Below, piece by piece: positions 10,661 through 22,741 of a stretch of 64,000 nucleotides of DNA. Position numbers and translations under genes: made by a program. The notes below the pieces were generated by a model that saw nothing but the letters and a program-made list of their open reading frames with translations, did not search any database and was not told the origin of the DNA. Origin of the DNA: Temnopleurus reevesii (lineage: Eukaryota > Echinodermata > Echinoidea > Temnopleuroida > Temnopleuridae); NCBI GenBank assembly GCA_036244855.1, contig BQKZ01000051.1:34669-98668 (forward strand). The letters are read 5' to 3'. The stretch's first letter is position 1, and each line of letters starts with the position of its first letter.

Positions 10661-11178
10661 TAGGGCACTCACACCTTTGCGTTTTTAGCATGTGTCGGCT
10701 AGGCGTTTTGGGGGCAATTAAAAACGCTCCCCTGGACGCACAACGGTCATACGTTGGACTGGCGTTCAGCCTACGCTCCTTGGCCGCAGGTCGAACTTCA
10801 GTGAAATATATGTGAAAATCATTTAAATCTCTTTAATTCAATTTATAGAAAATGCCAACGCAAATGTCATCCGAAATATTCAACAAACATTCAGAATCCG
10901 ATCATGTTATCAAGTCATCATTTTCAGAAATATATAATAAATCAGTGTCAGGTTCTATGTAACTATACAAGAACTTGAAGCAAGTACATTTCAAATTAAA
11001 TGAAGCAAAATGGGGTAAATATGTGGGCTTACTAATTTTAGGCAAATTGTATGCGTTGCTTGTGCACAAAGACTGTTCCTATAGACCCGGAATCTTGCCT
11101 TAGGATTGCTCAACACAGCAACCATTGATGTGTGCAACCTGGGTTCCAAGTAATATAGTTCAATTGTTGAAAACCGGT
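10661..11178. repeat. Dispersed repeat E, copy 1, with half of a family D MITE
   Basis: The family D left half (CACTCACACCTTTGCG, 10665-10800) is followed by a block ending in GGGTTCCAAGTAATATAG and AAAACCGGTTT. It is matched by the next copy at 11179-11635 and more distantly at 37040-37205. Confidence 0.65.
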
Positions 11179-11635
11179 TTAAAGACCGACTCACACCTTA
11201 CGTTTTAGCATGCGCCGGTCCAGCGTTTTTTTTTTTAATTAAATACGTTCCCTGGACGCACAGTATATGCTGATCAGATGGGGGATTGACGCTCGGCGAA
11301 CGCTCCTTGACCGCAAGTCAATGTTTGTGACGATTATTTAAATCTTGTTTTTATCTTTTAGCTTCATTCAATATCAAACTTGCAAATGCCGTTCGTAATA
11401 TAAAAAAAAATCAAGGCATATAATCAAAGGCATCGGTTTCCAGAAATTTATATATAAAACCACCGACAGCGAGGTTGTACATGTAACAAATGTGATAAAT
11501 AGGTTTGTTTACTAATTGATGAAAATTCATGCTTTCATTGTACACAGAGGTTGTTATTGAATTTCGCCTGAGGATAGGCCGACATTGCAATAAGTAATAC
11601 ATGCAATGTGGGTTCCAATTACAAACCGGTTTAAA
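11179..11635. repeat. Dispersed repeat E, copy 2, with half of a family D MITE
   Basis: TTAAAGACCGACTCACACC opens the MITE half (to about 11330). The rest parallels copy 1 through TGTGGGTTCCAA and ACAAACCGGTTT. Confidence 0.65.
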
Positions 11636-12138
11636 GCCCAAGTTTTGGGAATAGCGAATAATCGTCAAATGTTGTCTTCAAATCTATATAAAGTGAAATA
11701 TAGTATCACGAACATGTTGCACAAAGGATTGTGCGAAAAATGAATTAGTTTTGGAAAAGCTATGACCTAATATGTGCAAAATATTTCAGTGTCGTGTCCC
11801 CCGACACTAATTCAATATTTTCTTTCTTGATAAAGGACAACTTTTCATGCACAGATTTGGATGAAAATTTCATAATCGTATTGCTGTGTATACTTTTTGC
11901 ATCAGTCTATTATCAAATCTGGGAAATAACTTTGTATATGCCCCAAAACAAGCAAAATATTCTTATAACCAAGAGAGGGCGCTAAATATGATTTAACGGT
12001 CAAATTCAAATTTTCAAAAGAATCAGTTCTTAAAAAATATGTTATGGTCTTTATATGTGTATAAGAATTATATGTCATGATAAACATCCCCCGAAATCAC
12101 ATTTCTTAATCTTTACCAAAACTATACTTGGGCTTTAG
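11631..12138 (+). mobile_element. MITE family A, copy 1
   Basis: TTAAAGCCCAAG at the left and CCAAAACTATACTTGGGCTT at the right, with the family-typical GAGAGGGCGCTAAATATGAT inside. Same body as 18018-18540 (inverted) and 33307-33791. Confidence 0.8.
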
Positions 12139-12470
12139 GAAATACCAAATAACTTTTTTCGTTGGCAACTAAAGTGCATAAATTTGAATCTGTAAACTTA
12201 TATATTTAAGTAACACATTTAATATGTTTGGTAAAATGTTGTCAGGTATTAAGTCTCTGATGGGGAAGATACGTAAGGAACATGTGTGTATATGGCCTGG
12301 GGATTCCATGACTCATGATGAGCAAAAGTGACAATGCCTCTCTAGCCTATTGTTGTTTGGGGGTGACGCAGATGATTGTGATTAGAACAAAATCCACGAA
12401 GAATATAATCGAAGTAAAGCTAGATCAAACATACGTTTGAAGTAAATGTAAAGATAAACATGAAAACATA
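12139..12470. other. No gene seen
   Basis: AT-rich sequence with no supported feature. Confidence 0.4.
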
Positions 12471-12710
12471 AATAATTGCAGATTTTGTCAAATGCAATGG
12501 CACCCTGTGTGCAATGGTGTGGGGATTGTGTTTTGGTCTGATAATTGTGTTTATTATTAATATTTGATTTTGTTTTAGTTTACTGTTGTTGCCTTTAAAT
12601 GGGGCACGGCACCCTGCTGGAATACTCCCCGCAATTGGGATAAATGAATATTTAGATTCATGAATAAATAGATGAATAAATGACTAAATAAATAATGAAT
12701 GAATGCCTAA
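12470..12710 (+). mobile_element. Possible LINE 3' end with (AATGAATA)n-like tail
   Basis: GGGGCACGGCACCCTGCTGG and CCCCGCAATTGGGATAAATG run into a degenerate GAATAAAT tail (12640-12705), a pattern typical of CR1-type 3' ends. No reverse transcriptase coding is attached. Confidence 0.4.
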
Positions 12711-13168
12711 CATATCACATACATGGGATTGCTGCAAGGTGACTCGAGACACCTGTCAAGAAGATCTAGGACTGACCAGTCAGAAAATCTGTATTTAATT
12801 CGACAACTGTCTTGACAGTTGCTGACATGTACGACGGGGTTTCAGCTAGTTGGTTGTTTTGAAAATGCAACATCCCTGTACTACATAACCATTATTGATC
12901 GTAACTTTGATTTACTGAATTATCACTATCTAATTCAGCATTCCAAATGGATGACTAAACCGCTAGAAAATTCATACACTTAAAACTTTTAAGCGGCAAT
13001 TGACAATCAATTAAAACACTAATATAAATTTACAAAGATGGTAGACTGCCTGACGAGGTCAAAAATTTAAAAGTCGGAATGTCGCAACAATTTATTGCAC
13101 ATTGTAAAACAACTATATATACATTTTCTCTTGAATTGCACTTTTGTTTAAAAGGCTTGAAAGTACGC
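12711..13168. other. No gene seen
   Basis: Unique-looking AT-rich sequence. Confidence 0.4.
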
Positions 13169-13696
13169 TTCAAGGGAAACCAATTCCAGTGAAAATTTGG
13201 ATAAATTCGGACAATCCATTAAAAAGTTACGAATTTTCATTCCCGCTTGTGGAGATCCGTGCGATCGGTAATTTTTACAGAATCTGGGACGTCATGTCGG
13301 ACAACTCTTCATTCATTCCGCTTATCAAATTTCACATAGTTTTTCTTTATCAAAAAAATCAACAAAAAAAACAACAGACTCTTTTGATTTTTGTTTACTT
13401 AAACCACAGATTTCGACCAGGGTTAACTTAAACCTCGCTATCGGAATACGGGCCATATTGTTTAGTATCCTCATTACTCACTTTACGTTTTACAGAAATA
13501 CTTTATATGGTGTTATTAATCCGTTTTTACAAAACTTGTAATACAATGTGAATGAGGATTTTTCCCTGTTACTTTTTAGATTCTTCAAAAGTTACCTACT
13601 TTTTACCAATTTTAATAGGATTTTTTTTCAGTGTGTTAATCTCATTCTCCCCCATTCAATAGGAGCATGGTAATTCCAGGGTTTGGTTCCCCTTTA
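13169..13696. mobile_element. MITE family B, copy 2 (diverged)
   Basis: TTCAAGGGAAACCAATTCC at the left mirrors GGGTTTGGTTCCCCTTTAA at the right. It shares GACGTCATGTCGGACAACTC with the copy at 25642 (GACGACATGTCGGACAACTC). Confidence 0.75.
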
Positions 13697-14319
13697 AAAC
13701 AATCGGTCTTTTAGGGACCTCATACAATGACCGACTCCTGTCTGACATAACAATTGCTACAAAATAATACAAAAATAGCTTGCAATTTAGAAATGAATAT
13801 TGCAGTGTGCCCCATTGGGACCTGATTCATGCACCAAATTTGGCTACAAGTTCGTTTTGCCAATGTGATTTGAGCATTTCTACCCCTTTCCGCCCTTTCG
13901 AATACTTTCGATAAATTTGGATCTGATGTAAGCCAGTTGTGCATGTGTCATTTCCTTTGCCCCCAGTTTAAAGATTTATAATGCTATCCTTTTAAACGCC
14001 ATGTCATATGGCATTTGAATAATTTTTATTCGTTTTCACTGAGCCTCTGATTTTAAATGAACACCCTCTTAATCACCGGGAGAATAAAATAATCAGAATA
14101 CTGCAGCCTTCCTTTCACGTGACTATTTGCATGGCGAGATTGTGGGCTTTTGCACGTGATGAAATGAATTTATGGATCTATTTTTTTTTCTTGGAATGTT
14201 CTGACATTTCCAATTATTTTCTTTAAAAAAATGAAGCGTTCATTAACGCCTATGCGTTTTTTTAGATATTTGGAAACAACAACAATTTCACGATAAACAC
14301 GAAATTAACTATTCCCGTA
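13697..14319. other. No gene seen
   Basis: A 74-codon minus frame at 13720-13944 has no recognisable content. Otherwise AT-rich. Confidence 0.4.
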
Positions 14320-14460
14320 AACATAAAGCGGGTCATGGTATGCCATGTACCGAACTGTGTGGAATGAACGATCACAAGCCTGTTCATATTTTAATAGCAT
14401 TGCAAAGAGCATTGAATTGGCGTTCGACTTAATTTCACGAAAACAGATAATGTCGTGTTG
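14320..14460 (+). repeat. Dispersed repeat F, copy 1
   Basis: AAGCGGGTCATGGTATGCCA, TCACAAGCCTGTTC and ATTGGCGTTCGACTTAATTT recur at 30838-30980 and 57676-57800. Confidence 0.6.
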
Positions 14461-15654
14461 ATCTATGATTTATTAATAATATTATTTTTCTGATATATGC
14501 CCATGCGCTCTTTTTCCACTACCAATTTGTGCAATCTTCGAAAACCTGTTCAAATCTATTTCTATTTCTTCATAATTAAAACAAAATTTTCATTTCTTGC
14601 AACAGCTATTTTGGAGGGGTACAAACCTCGGTAACTTCCTGTTTCTGTTAATCCAATATCCCCCTATGTCGCAGAAAAGACGTAACCTATGACTAATTGT
14701 ACCTCATATGGGGACTGTTACACATTTGTCCTTTGATATCATTTGATTTGATTCATTTGTAAAGGTAGAAACATACAATTCATGTCGTGACTTGAGAACA
14801 ATGTTAAGCAATGTGAAATTTATTGACAGCGTTAACCCATGAAAGCTGGAAGCTTATTTACAATCTGGTCCTATACAAAAACAAGTCTTCAAAATGTGAA
14901 CTACAGCGAAGAAAATTGGCTATACAAAAACGTAAGATCGTTCTCTTGGGTTTTAATTTGATTGATTGATTTATTTATTTTCCATTTAAAAAAACATACA
15001 CTGTAAAAAAAAAATGTGAACAATATCGAGCAAACATAAATTGAAACAAAATTACAAAGGAAAATTGCATGCAGATATTTACAGGATAATCGTTTACAAA
15101 TAAAGGGTTTGATTAAACGACAAAGCAATTATGAGTTTAAAATGGAGGAGTGTGCTGGAAAAAGCAAGGCTTGTGATACGCACAGCCCCGGGTTAAAGTT
15201 ACACTAAAGAAAATAATGATAGTCGTTATAAGGATTAAAGAATAATTTGATCAAGAATAAAAGTAACACATAAAGAAAGTGGTGGAGTACATCTGTATTT
15301 TGTGCATCTAACAAACGGTATGAATAGTAACATAGGGAGGGGCAGAGGTAGAGAGGTAGAGATGGAGGTAGAGAGAGAAAGAAGTTATTTCCTTCATTTG
15401 CCAATACTTGAAGCATAATATGTTTCTACAACGAAATGGATAAAAAGGCACATATTAAATGGAAAATGAAACTATTCATTACAGAAAATAAAAGAAATGT
15501 GAAAATTGAAGGAAAATTGGATTATATCATTCAAGAAAAACATGAAATTTAAACGAAATGATACTGGGAAATAAAAAAAACATTGGTATTGGAAATCCAT
15601 TCTCCTTTTAACGTGACAAGCGCCTGGGCCGTTGCATATAACTATCAATCGATT
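14461..15654. other. No gene seen; possible retroelement tail at 14945-14985
   Basis: TTGATTGATTGATTTATTTA at 14958-14977 may be the tail of a minus-strand non-LTR element. The rest is AT-rich, with a GA-rich strip at 15335-15385. Confidence 0.35.
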
Positions 15655-16677
15655 ACGCCCCCCTCCCTTCCCACACACGCAACAACCGAAAACTTTCAAT
15701 AATATAGTTTAGGTTAAGATTCATGAATGTGAAATAATAAGGGAAGTTTATCTTTAAAAATGTGTCTGACACACATTTCGAGAGCATAACATCATTCTTT
15801 ATGAACCGATTCATTTTCAACATTTGAATTCGACCTTTAAATCATATTTAGTACCCTCTCTCTGCAATAGAATGTGTTTGTTACGAGTATGTGTCGGTCA
15901 CTATGCTAGGTCATTTCGGATATCTGCCAAAAATGATAAAAAAAAATATACACCTACATTGAAGTCTGATGTTTTCATTCATTTGTTTGAGGTGTTATTT
16001 CTTAAGAACGAAAATTTCGGTTCACGAGGCTGAATATTATTGACAATTTTTAGGTAGCAGCTGTACCAAAACCCATTTCTTCCTTGTCACACAACTTTCG
16101 TGCAATATTTTCATAAGTTTCATAATTCATAATTCAAAGACAAAAAAGGGGGAAAGCTACTTTACTTGCTCTTTAATAAGACTAGTCTTTATAAAGATCG
16201 ACTCACACCTTCGCACTTTAGCTTGCGTCGCCCCTGCGTTTTTGACAATTAAAAACAAACTCCCTAGACGAACAAAGACGCGGGTTATGCGGTTGACTGA
16301 CGCTCGGCGCACGTTCATTGAGTGCAAGCTCAACATCAGTCCACCGTCTGATCAGCGTATACCGCGCGATCAGGGAGCGTATTTAATTGTAAAACACACA
16401 CACACAAAAAAAAAAAAAACCAAGCACGCTGGGCCGACGCAGGCTATAAATAATAATAATGATAATGATATAAATATTTATTTATCGCCGGTTTTCATAT
16501 AAACGCAAATGTGTGAGTCGGCTTTTAAGTCAGGGCCCCAAGTGGGGGTAAAGCAGTTCCCCTTCTAATCTTCATAAACTTCACCCCAGTCTGACGGATC
16601 CTTTCACAGGATGTTGCGCAAAGTTTGGAGGAAGGGCAGGGTCTAAATATAGTAATCCAGGAAATTTCAAAAATATT
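15655..16677. repeat. Tandem duplication II, copy A
   Basis: From the C-rich CACACACGCAAC start through GTTTAGGTTAAGATTCATGA to CAGGAAATTTCAAAAATATT, immediately before the N at 16678. Matches 16679-17685 in order. Confidence 0.9.
16193..16528. mobile_element. Foldback MITE family D, copy 6
   Basis: AAGATCGACTCACACCTTCG to TGTGTGAGTCGGCTTTTAA, with an internal TAA-rich expansion (16442-16480) and an A run. Confidence 0.8.
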
Positions 16678-16678
16678 N
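16678..16678. other. Single N at a duplication junction
   Basis: Exactly between the two copies of duplication II. Confidence 0.95.
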
Positions 16679-17685
16679 CCCCCCCCCCCCCCCCCACACA
16701 CACACACAATAATACGTAACAATTGATAAATTTCAACAATAAAGTTTAGGTCAAGATTCATGAATGTGAATCATAAGGGAAATTTATCTTCACAAATATA
16801 ACTGACACACATTTCGAAAGCATAACATTATTCTTTATGAACCGATTCATATTGAACATTTGAATTCGACCTTTAAATCATAATTAGTACCCTCTCTCGG
16901 CAATAGAATGTTTTTGTTACGAGTATATTTCGGTCATTGTGCTATGTTATTTCGGATATTTCGGATAAAAATAATGTACACCAAAATTGAAGTCTGATAT
17001 TTTCATTATTTTGTATGAGGTGTTATTTATGAAGAACGAAAAGTTTAGTCCACGAGACTGAATATTCTTGACACATTTTAGATAAAAACTTTCCCAATAC
17101 TCATTCCTTCTCGGTCATATATCTTTTTGTGCAATATTTGTATAGTTTTCATAATTCATAATTTAACGGCAAAATTCGAGGGAAAGTTATTTGCTAACTT
17201 TACTTGCCCTTTAACAGGACTAGTCTTTAAAAAAGACCGACTCATAATTTCGCATTTTAGCTTCCGTCACCCCTGCGTTTTTGACAATTAAAAATGCTCC
17301 ATAGACGAACAGAGAAGTTGGTCATACGGTAGACTGACGCTTGGGTTAAGCTCTTTGAGAGCAAGCTGAACATCTGTCCACCGTCTGATCAGCGTATACT
17401 GCGCCATCAGGGAACGTATTCAATTGTCAAAAAAAAACCGCTGGGCCGACGCAGGCTATAAATAATGATAATAATACGAATATCTATTTAGGGCCGGTGT
17501 TTTACCGCAAATGTGTGAGTCGGCCTTTAAGTCAGGGCCCCAAGTGGGGGAAAAGCAGTTCCCCTTTCTAATCTTCTTAAACTTCACCCCAGTCTGACGG
17601 ATCCTTTTGGAGGATATTGCGCAAAGTTTGGAGGAAGGGCAGGGTCTAAATATAGTAATCCAGGAAATTTCAAAAATATTGATGT
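16679..17685. repeat. Tandem duplication II, copy B
   Basis: Begins with a C run plus CACACA and GTTTAGGTCAAGATTCATGA, ending in the same CAGGAAATTTCAAAAATATT. Each copy contains a family D MITE in the same place. Confidence 0.9.
17227..17530. mobile_element. Foldback MITE family D, copy 7
   Basis: TTAAAAAAGACCGACTCA to GTGTGAGTCGGCCTTTAA. Same site as copy 6 in the other duplication copy. Confidence 0.8.
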
Positions 17686-17689
17686 GCCT

Positions 17690-17921
17690 TGATAATTTTT
17701 CCTTCAGTCCCACGTATAGAAATAAGGGTGTGCCTCGATCGACTCTCCAAGCCTATCATCGCGAGGAAGACGTTTTAATCCATTTAAAGCACTTTCTTCC
17801 CGCTTTTGCAAGGATATATTTGGATTTTATATATTTTGTTTTGAAAATGTATCTAAAAAAAAGTTGTGAAATTCAGTGGAATATTGCCTGTTTATTACTT
17901 ATTTGTTTCAGTCTTTGTTAG
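17690..17921 (+). pseudogene. Short open frame with a GVPRSTL helix-turn-helix-like string
   Basis: After TTTTTCCTTCAG a frame reads PTYRNKGVPRSTLQAYHREE, then DVLIHLKHFLPAFARIYL. GVPRSTL is typical of psq-type helix-turn-helix domains in pogo-like transposases, and an E/D-rich stretch often follows. The rest of such a protein is absent, so at most this is a remnant. Weak. Confidence 0.15.
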
Positions 17922-18017
17922 AAACATAGTAGATTATGCATTCGTTTATACAAACTATGTATTAAACCCTGTGTACAATATAATATACATGCATACTTGA
18001 AATGTGACATAAACTCA

Positions 18018-18540
18018 TTTAAGCCCAAGTATAGTTTTGGTAAAGATGAAGAAATGTGAATTTGGGGGATGTTTACCATGACATATAATTCGTATACACA
18101 TTTTGAGACCATAGCATATTTTTTACGAATTGATTCTTTTGAAAATTTGAATTTGACCATTAAATCATATTTAGCGCCCTCTCTTGGGTATAGCATTATC
18201 TTGCTTGTTATCGAGCATAATTTTATACAAAGTTATTTCCGAGATTTGACAATAGAATGATATAGAGATATACACAACAATTAAATTCTGAAATTTTCAT
18301 CCAATGCTGAGCATGGGAAGTTGTCCTTTATCAAGAAAGTAAATATTGAAATAGTGTGGTGCTGCACCACACTATTTTAATTTGCACATTTTAGGTTATA
18401 GCTTTTCCCAAACTCGTTCATTATTCGCACAATCTTTTGTGCAATATGTTTATGATACTACAATTCATTTCATATAGATTTGAAGACAAAACCTGGTGAT
18501 AAAAATATTCGCTTTTACCAAAACTGTACTTGGGCTTTAA
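18018..18540 (-). mobile_element. MITE family A, copy 2
   Basis: TTTAAGCCCAAGTATAGTTT at the left, ACTGTACTTGGGCTTTAA at the right. The body is the reverse complement of the copy at 33307. A related 180-bp block without the element is found inverted at 21207-21385, where the element boundary reads simply TTAACATG. Confidence 0.85.
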
Positions 18541-18708
18541 CATGCGTGGGACAAAATTTATGGATATATGGGAAAAAATAGAGATTCCATTGCGTGAAAA
18601 TTTTAACCTTTGCATAATTTTGTAGTAATTATCATTTCTAATTTCGATGAATACAACTTAATTACAAAAACTTCGTAGGATAAAAAATAACATGGATTGA
18701 GTCCGTAT
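18541..18708 (+). repeat. Inverted duplicate of 21207-21385, left arm
   Basis: Near-identical over the half containing AACCTTTGCATAATTTTGTA and TAACATGGATTGAGTCCGTA. Confidence 0.85.
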
Positions 18709-18711
18709 ACT

Positions 18712-18742
18712 CGCTTTTACCAAAACTTTACTTGGGCTTTAA
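18712..18742 (-). mobile_element. Isolated terminal inverted repeat of family A
   Basis: CGCTTTTACCAAAACTTTAC then TTGGGCTTTAA, nearly identical to the right end of the element at 18018-18540. Confidence 0.7.
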
Positions 18743-19139
18743 GGGTACATGGATTAGGAGAAACAAGGATAGATCGATCAATAAAACACGAGTTCTCAGT
18801 CAAAATAAAATAAAATAAGCATATAAATAGCAAAAATAACCAAGACAAGTTTAAAAATTAGACTAGGAATATTTATAAATTATTGACGCGAAGGGGGCTA
18901 GACTATTCAGAAATTGCTTGGTTCGTGTGTGCTTTTTAATGTGACTTTACATTTGAATTAAATTTTTTTGCTTAACAGATAAAAAAAAAGGAAATGTATG
19001 CCCTCGAAAATAGTAAAATATGAACAACATAAAATGAAACTCACAAACTTGCATGTAGATCAACGAGATTGCAACGTTTTCCAACTCGTTTTGCAATCAA
19101 ACCAAAGCGTTGTAGCACTAACGATGAATGGTAGTTTAG
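18743..19139. other. No gene seen
   Basis: AT-rich sequence leading into the microsatellite. Confidence 0.4.
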
Positions 19140-19269
19140 TAATGATAACCATTATCATAATGATAACGACAGCAACGAAAACAATAACAATACTAATAAT
19201 ATTGATAATAATGATAATAATAATAATAATAATAATAATGATAATAATAATAATAATAATAATAATAAT
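19140..19269. repeat. AAT/ATG trinucleotide array next to the gap
   Basis: ATAATAATAATAATGATAAT runs straight into the N stretch. Confidence 0.9.
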
Positions 19270-19330
19270 NNNNNNNNNNNNNNNNNNNNNNNNNNNNNNN
19301 NNNNNNNNNNNNNNNNNNNNNNNNNNNNNN
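19270..19330. other. Assembly gap (61 N)
   Basis: Run of N between a TAA array and a 20-G homopolymer (19331-19350), consistent with sequencing failure at low complexity. Confidence 0.95.
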
Positions 19331-19350
19331 GGGGGGGGGGGGGGGGGGGG

Positions 19351-19640
19351 ACTCATTGGTTTTAGACCCCTTTCCCCGGGGCCTTACAAGAGACAAATGG
19401 TTTTCCAGCACCTGACCCCCTTTTGTCAAGTTAACGGGCCCAGGCAAACAAATCAACAACACGTCAAACAAACAAACACACACACAACAGACAAACAAAA
19501 TCCCCAAACCTTGAGGAAACTTTCGCCATCTCCCCATGCTTATTTTGTGTTATATATAATTCCACTTCAAATTGACACAATTATGTCATTTGGCAATCAT
19601 CGTAGGGGTATAAAGACTCTTGATTTGATTTGATTTAATT
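19351..19640 (+). mobile_element. Possible LINE 3' end with TTGAT tail
   Basis: GGGGTATAAAGACTCTTGAT followed by TTGATTTGATTTAATTC is a common 3' end form of non-LTR elements. No coding part is attached. Confidence 0.4.
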
Positions 19641-20815
19641 CGCTTTTGTCTCGTTGTCAAGGTCGCTGCAATGGAAATTCTAATTTAAAGGGGGAATTGT
19701 AGCAAATATCATTTTTTTCACTGACTGACTGAATGATAAGCCAAATAAGTTTACAGAAAGGCTTTTGGATTCAATCAAGTATATCACTTGAATTAATAAT
19801 CAGACAATGGCAGATTCTTTCTGTCACGTAAAACTACGTCATTTAGGCACCTTTTAAGGACAAAATTCGAATGATATTTGAATACATCGAGATGACTAGT
19901 ATCGATTGAATATTTTTTTCAATATTTTCTTCAATCTGAACAAATGAACGTTACTATCAAAAGCGTGTTTTCTGACGAGGGATATAGCTTAGTACAGACC
20001 AATTTCTTGGTTCATACACTTCGTCTAAATGGAAAAGACCTTCGTAAATTTTTTGCGACATTATCTTATCTGCATGACATATCACACAAGATAGAAATCA
20101 TATCTCCTCATATCACAGACATCAACAGACAAGATACATCACACATTCATAATCATGTAATCAGTTTTGTCTGGGAAATATTTAGAAGATTACTGATTAC
20201 ATCTTGACCTATCCCGAAATAAAAACTAAGTTCTTGAATTCGGTAGTTTTTCTTCAGACAAAGTGGATTTGATATCCCTTCCTTGGTGTTAGGTAGATTG
20301 CGATCTTTAAAAGTTTGTTGCTTGTTTCGGATACAGCCCTCAATGCATTTGCATAAAACTTAGAAAAATAAAGTTTTTATTTCTTCCGCAGACTAGATCT
20401 TATCATTATCATGAAAAATGATAAGCAATTGAAGGAAATATAATCGGAAGATACATATCTAATGACATTTTTGTGGCTGGCATATCTAAATACGCACCAT
20501 TTATACTTCATTTGTCTTTTATATTGTGGTTGAAAAAAAATGTCGTACTTCTGTGGTAGACGCAAAAACAATTTACTACAAAGAAACGGTGATCAATTGA
20601 TAGATAAATAAAACATGATAATTTGACCCTTTTCCCAATTTTTTGCCGTTAAGAGAGGACCTGTTTCCTTATAATTAAACACTAATGTCAACAAAGTGTA
20701 AAATAGCACATTAGAAATCGCCAATGATTAATAATAACACCTAATAATTGGCATCAACAACTTAGCACCGGTGCAATATTGTAAATTTAACACCGGAGTA
20801 TTTTTGCAGTTCAAG
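19641..20815. other. No supported gene; an 87-codon frame at 19944-20207
   Basis: The frame starts MNVTIKSVFSDEGYSLVQTN with ATG in a fair context, but shows no domain, splice partner or recognisable family. The rest is AT-rich. Confidence 0.25.
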
Positions 20816-21059
20816 TCATCGCCTGTACAAAACACCCTTTACAATTAAACGGAAGTCTACGCACGGACGTTGATGGCAGTATGCCTCATCATTCTTCGGG
20901 CGACTTACACATATTTACATTTTGAGAACAGTGACTTGCATATTGCAAGTCGTCTTCTTTGTGCAAAGAATCTAATGTTCAAATGCTCTAGTGGACATTT
21001 TTAGTTTAGTTTAAGGTTTACATGATAAGGAATTCAGTTTAAACTCACCAAATACTATT

Positions 21060-21185
21060 GTTATTATAAATGCTATTAGTGTCGTTATTAGAATTTGTAT
21101 TAAAATTAGTATTACTATTAGTATTAATAGTATTAGTATTATCATTATCATTATCATTAGTAGTAGTAGAATTAGGAGTAGCTAG
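21060..21185. repeat. ATT/AGT trinucleotide array
   Basis: TATTAGTATTATCATTATC and AGTAGTAGTAG tracts. Confidence 0.85.
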
Positions 21186-21206
21186 TATCGGAATTGTTAT
21201 CTTAAT

Positions 21207-21385
21207 TAATACGGACTCAATCCATGTTATTTTTTATCCTACGAAGTTTTTGTAATTAAGTTGTATTCATCGAAATTAGAAATGATAATTACTACAAAAT
21301 TATGCAAAGGTTAACATTTTCCCGCAATTGAATCTTTATTTCCTTTTCCCATATATCCATTAATTTTATCCCAGGCATGTTAAGT
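21207..21385 (-). repeat. Inverted duplicate of 18541-18708, right arm
   Basis: Reverse complement of the left arm, with about 110 bp essentially identical. Confidence 0.85.
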
Positions 21386-21930
21386 TCGTCCTCGAAGTTT
21401 TATTGCAGTGCCCTCCCACGGCTAAAACAAAGTCCAAGTTTGCCCAATCGCATTGATCGTGTTTCGATTTACTTTAAAAAAAATCCCTTCGACAGAATCT
21501 GTATCTTCCTTTAGGGTTATGTAAATGTTGTTTTATGCTATATTGATTTGAATTAGATCTGGTATGTCATCGATATTAGACAGATTTGAAATGTCAAGTT
21601 TACACCCCAAAATTGATTTCCAACATTTTGTTTTTTCTTGTATATCTATTTTTACTCAATTCCGTGGAGTAGTGTTGGCGCGAGGAAAGGGAGACCTTGG
21701 CTTTTAATGATTAAGTTTCACATTTGTTATACCCTCTTGGCCTCTATAATTCTACGGTGACGGCAACAGAATCGTGTTTTCCTGTTGCTGCATAGAATTG
21801 TATTTTCTGCTTGCATGTACGTCTTTTTCAATATATCTATGAATTTCGTTCCGGGCACAAAGAGTTCGCCTTCGAATTTCATGTATAGTGCCCTCTCACG
21901 GCGAATACAAAACAAGTCGATGTGTCTTGA
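21330..21930. repeat. Diverged tandem pair, period about 470 bp
   Basis: AAGTTCGTCCTCGAAGTTTT...AGTGCCCTCCCACGG near 21380-21420 matches AGAGTTCGCCTTCGAATTTC...AGTGCCCTCTCACGG near 21858-21901. Confidence 0.6.
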
Positions 21931-22741
21931 ACTGGCCCAATACAAATGATTACTACATGACTGTATACGTGAAAACCTAACACACTTTTGCAGTCAGCGC
22001 TTCGCCAACTCAACTCAAGAGGCAGTGATACCGGTCATACGCCCTCTCTCAGAGTGGTGTGGAAAGTTCTTGAGAGCAAGATTCTGAATTTTGTAGAAAA
22101 GATAGAATGTTCGCTGTCCCAATTTCATATCTTCACACGATCTTGCAATAAATCTCGAATTAAACTGCATACAAAAAATGTCTAAGAATTGTTCTCATGA
22201 AATACCGTTATAAAGATTAGCTTGTACTTCCTTGAATGTTACATTCGGAGAATTCAATAAAGGATAATTTAATAAAAGAGTACATATAAATTTCCATTTC
22301 ATACCGGGAAAATAATGTCGGCAGTGGGCGTTTTATGGGACAAAACAAAAAGCTTTTGCCCCCTTCTCTCTCTCTCTCTCTCTCCCTCCATATCTAATGT
22401 TCGATACAATATAATGTTTGCTGGCTTTTGTGAAATGGTTTCCAGGGACTATTGATAGTACATTAAAAAGAAATCCACCTATCAATTAATGTTTCAACAA
22501 TGAAACGTGTTTAATTGTTTTTTATTTTGTTTGTTCACGTAGGTGATTGTGTTTTATATTCACTTACTTATATGTTAACATGGTAACGCCACTTAAGTTG
22601 CTTTATTTCATGAGGTAGTAAGCCCTCTAACTCACCAATATTAGTAAGTGTGTGTTGAGTGCACTCAGAATAAGAATGCAAACAATATATAACATTCTCG
22701 TAGACATTTTGCATATTAAGTTGTACGCAACAATAGGTCAA
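21931..22741. other. No supported gene; TC array at 22365-22384
   Basis: A 65-codon plus frame at 21988-22185 follows TTTTGCAG but lacks a donor and any recognisable content. Confidence 0.3.

Noticed and set aside
13720..13944. 74-codon minus frame
   Set aside because: No recognisable content, start context or conservation evidence.
14606..14630. 25-nt micro-exon between TTCTTGCAACAG and GTAACT
   Set aside because: All frames are open over so few codons, so the splice-like flanks alone do not support it.
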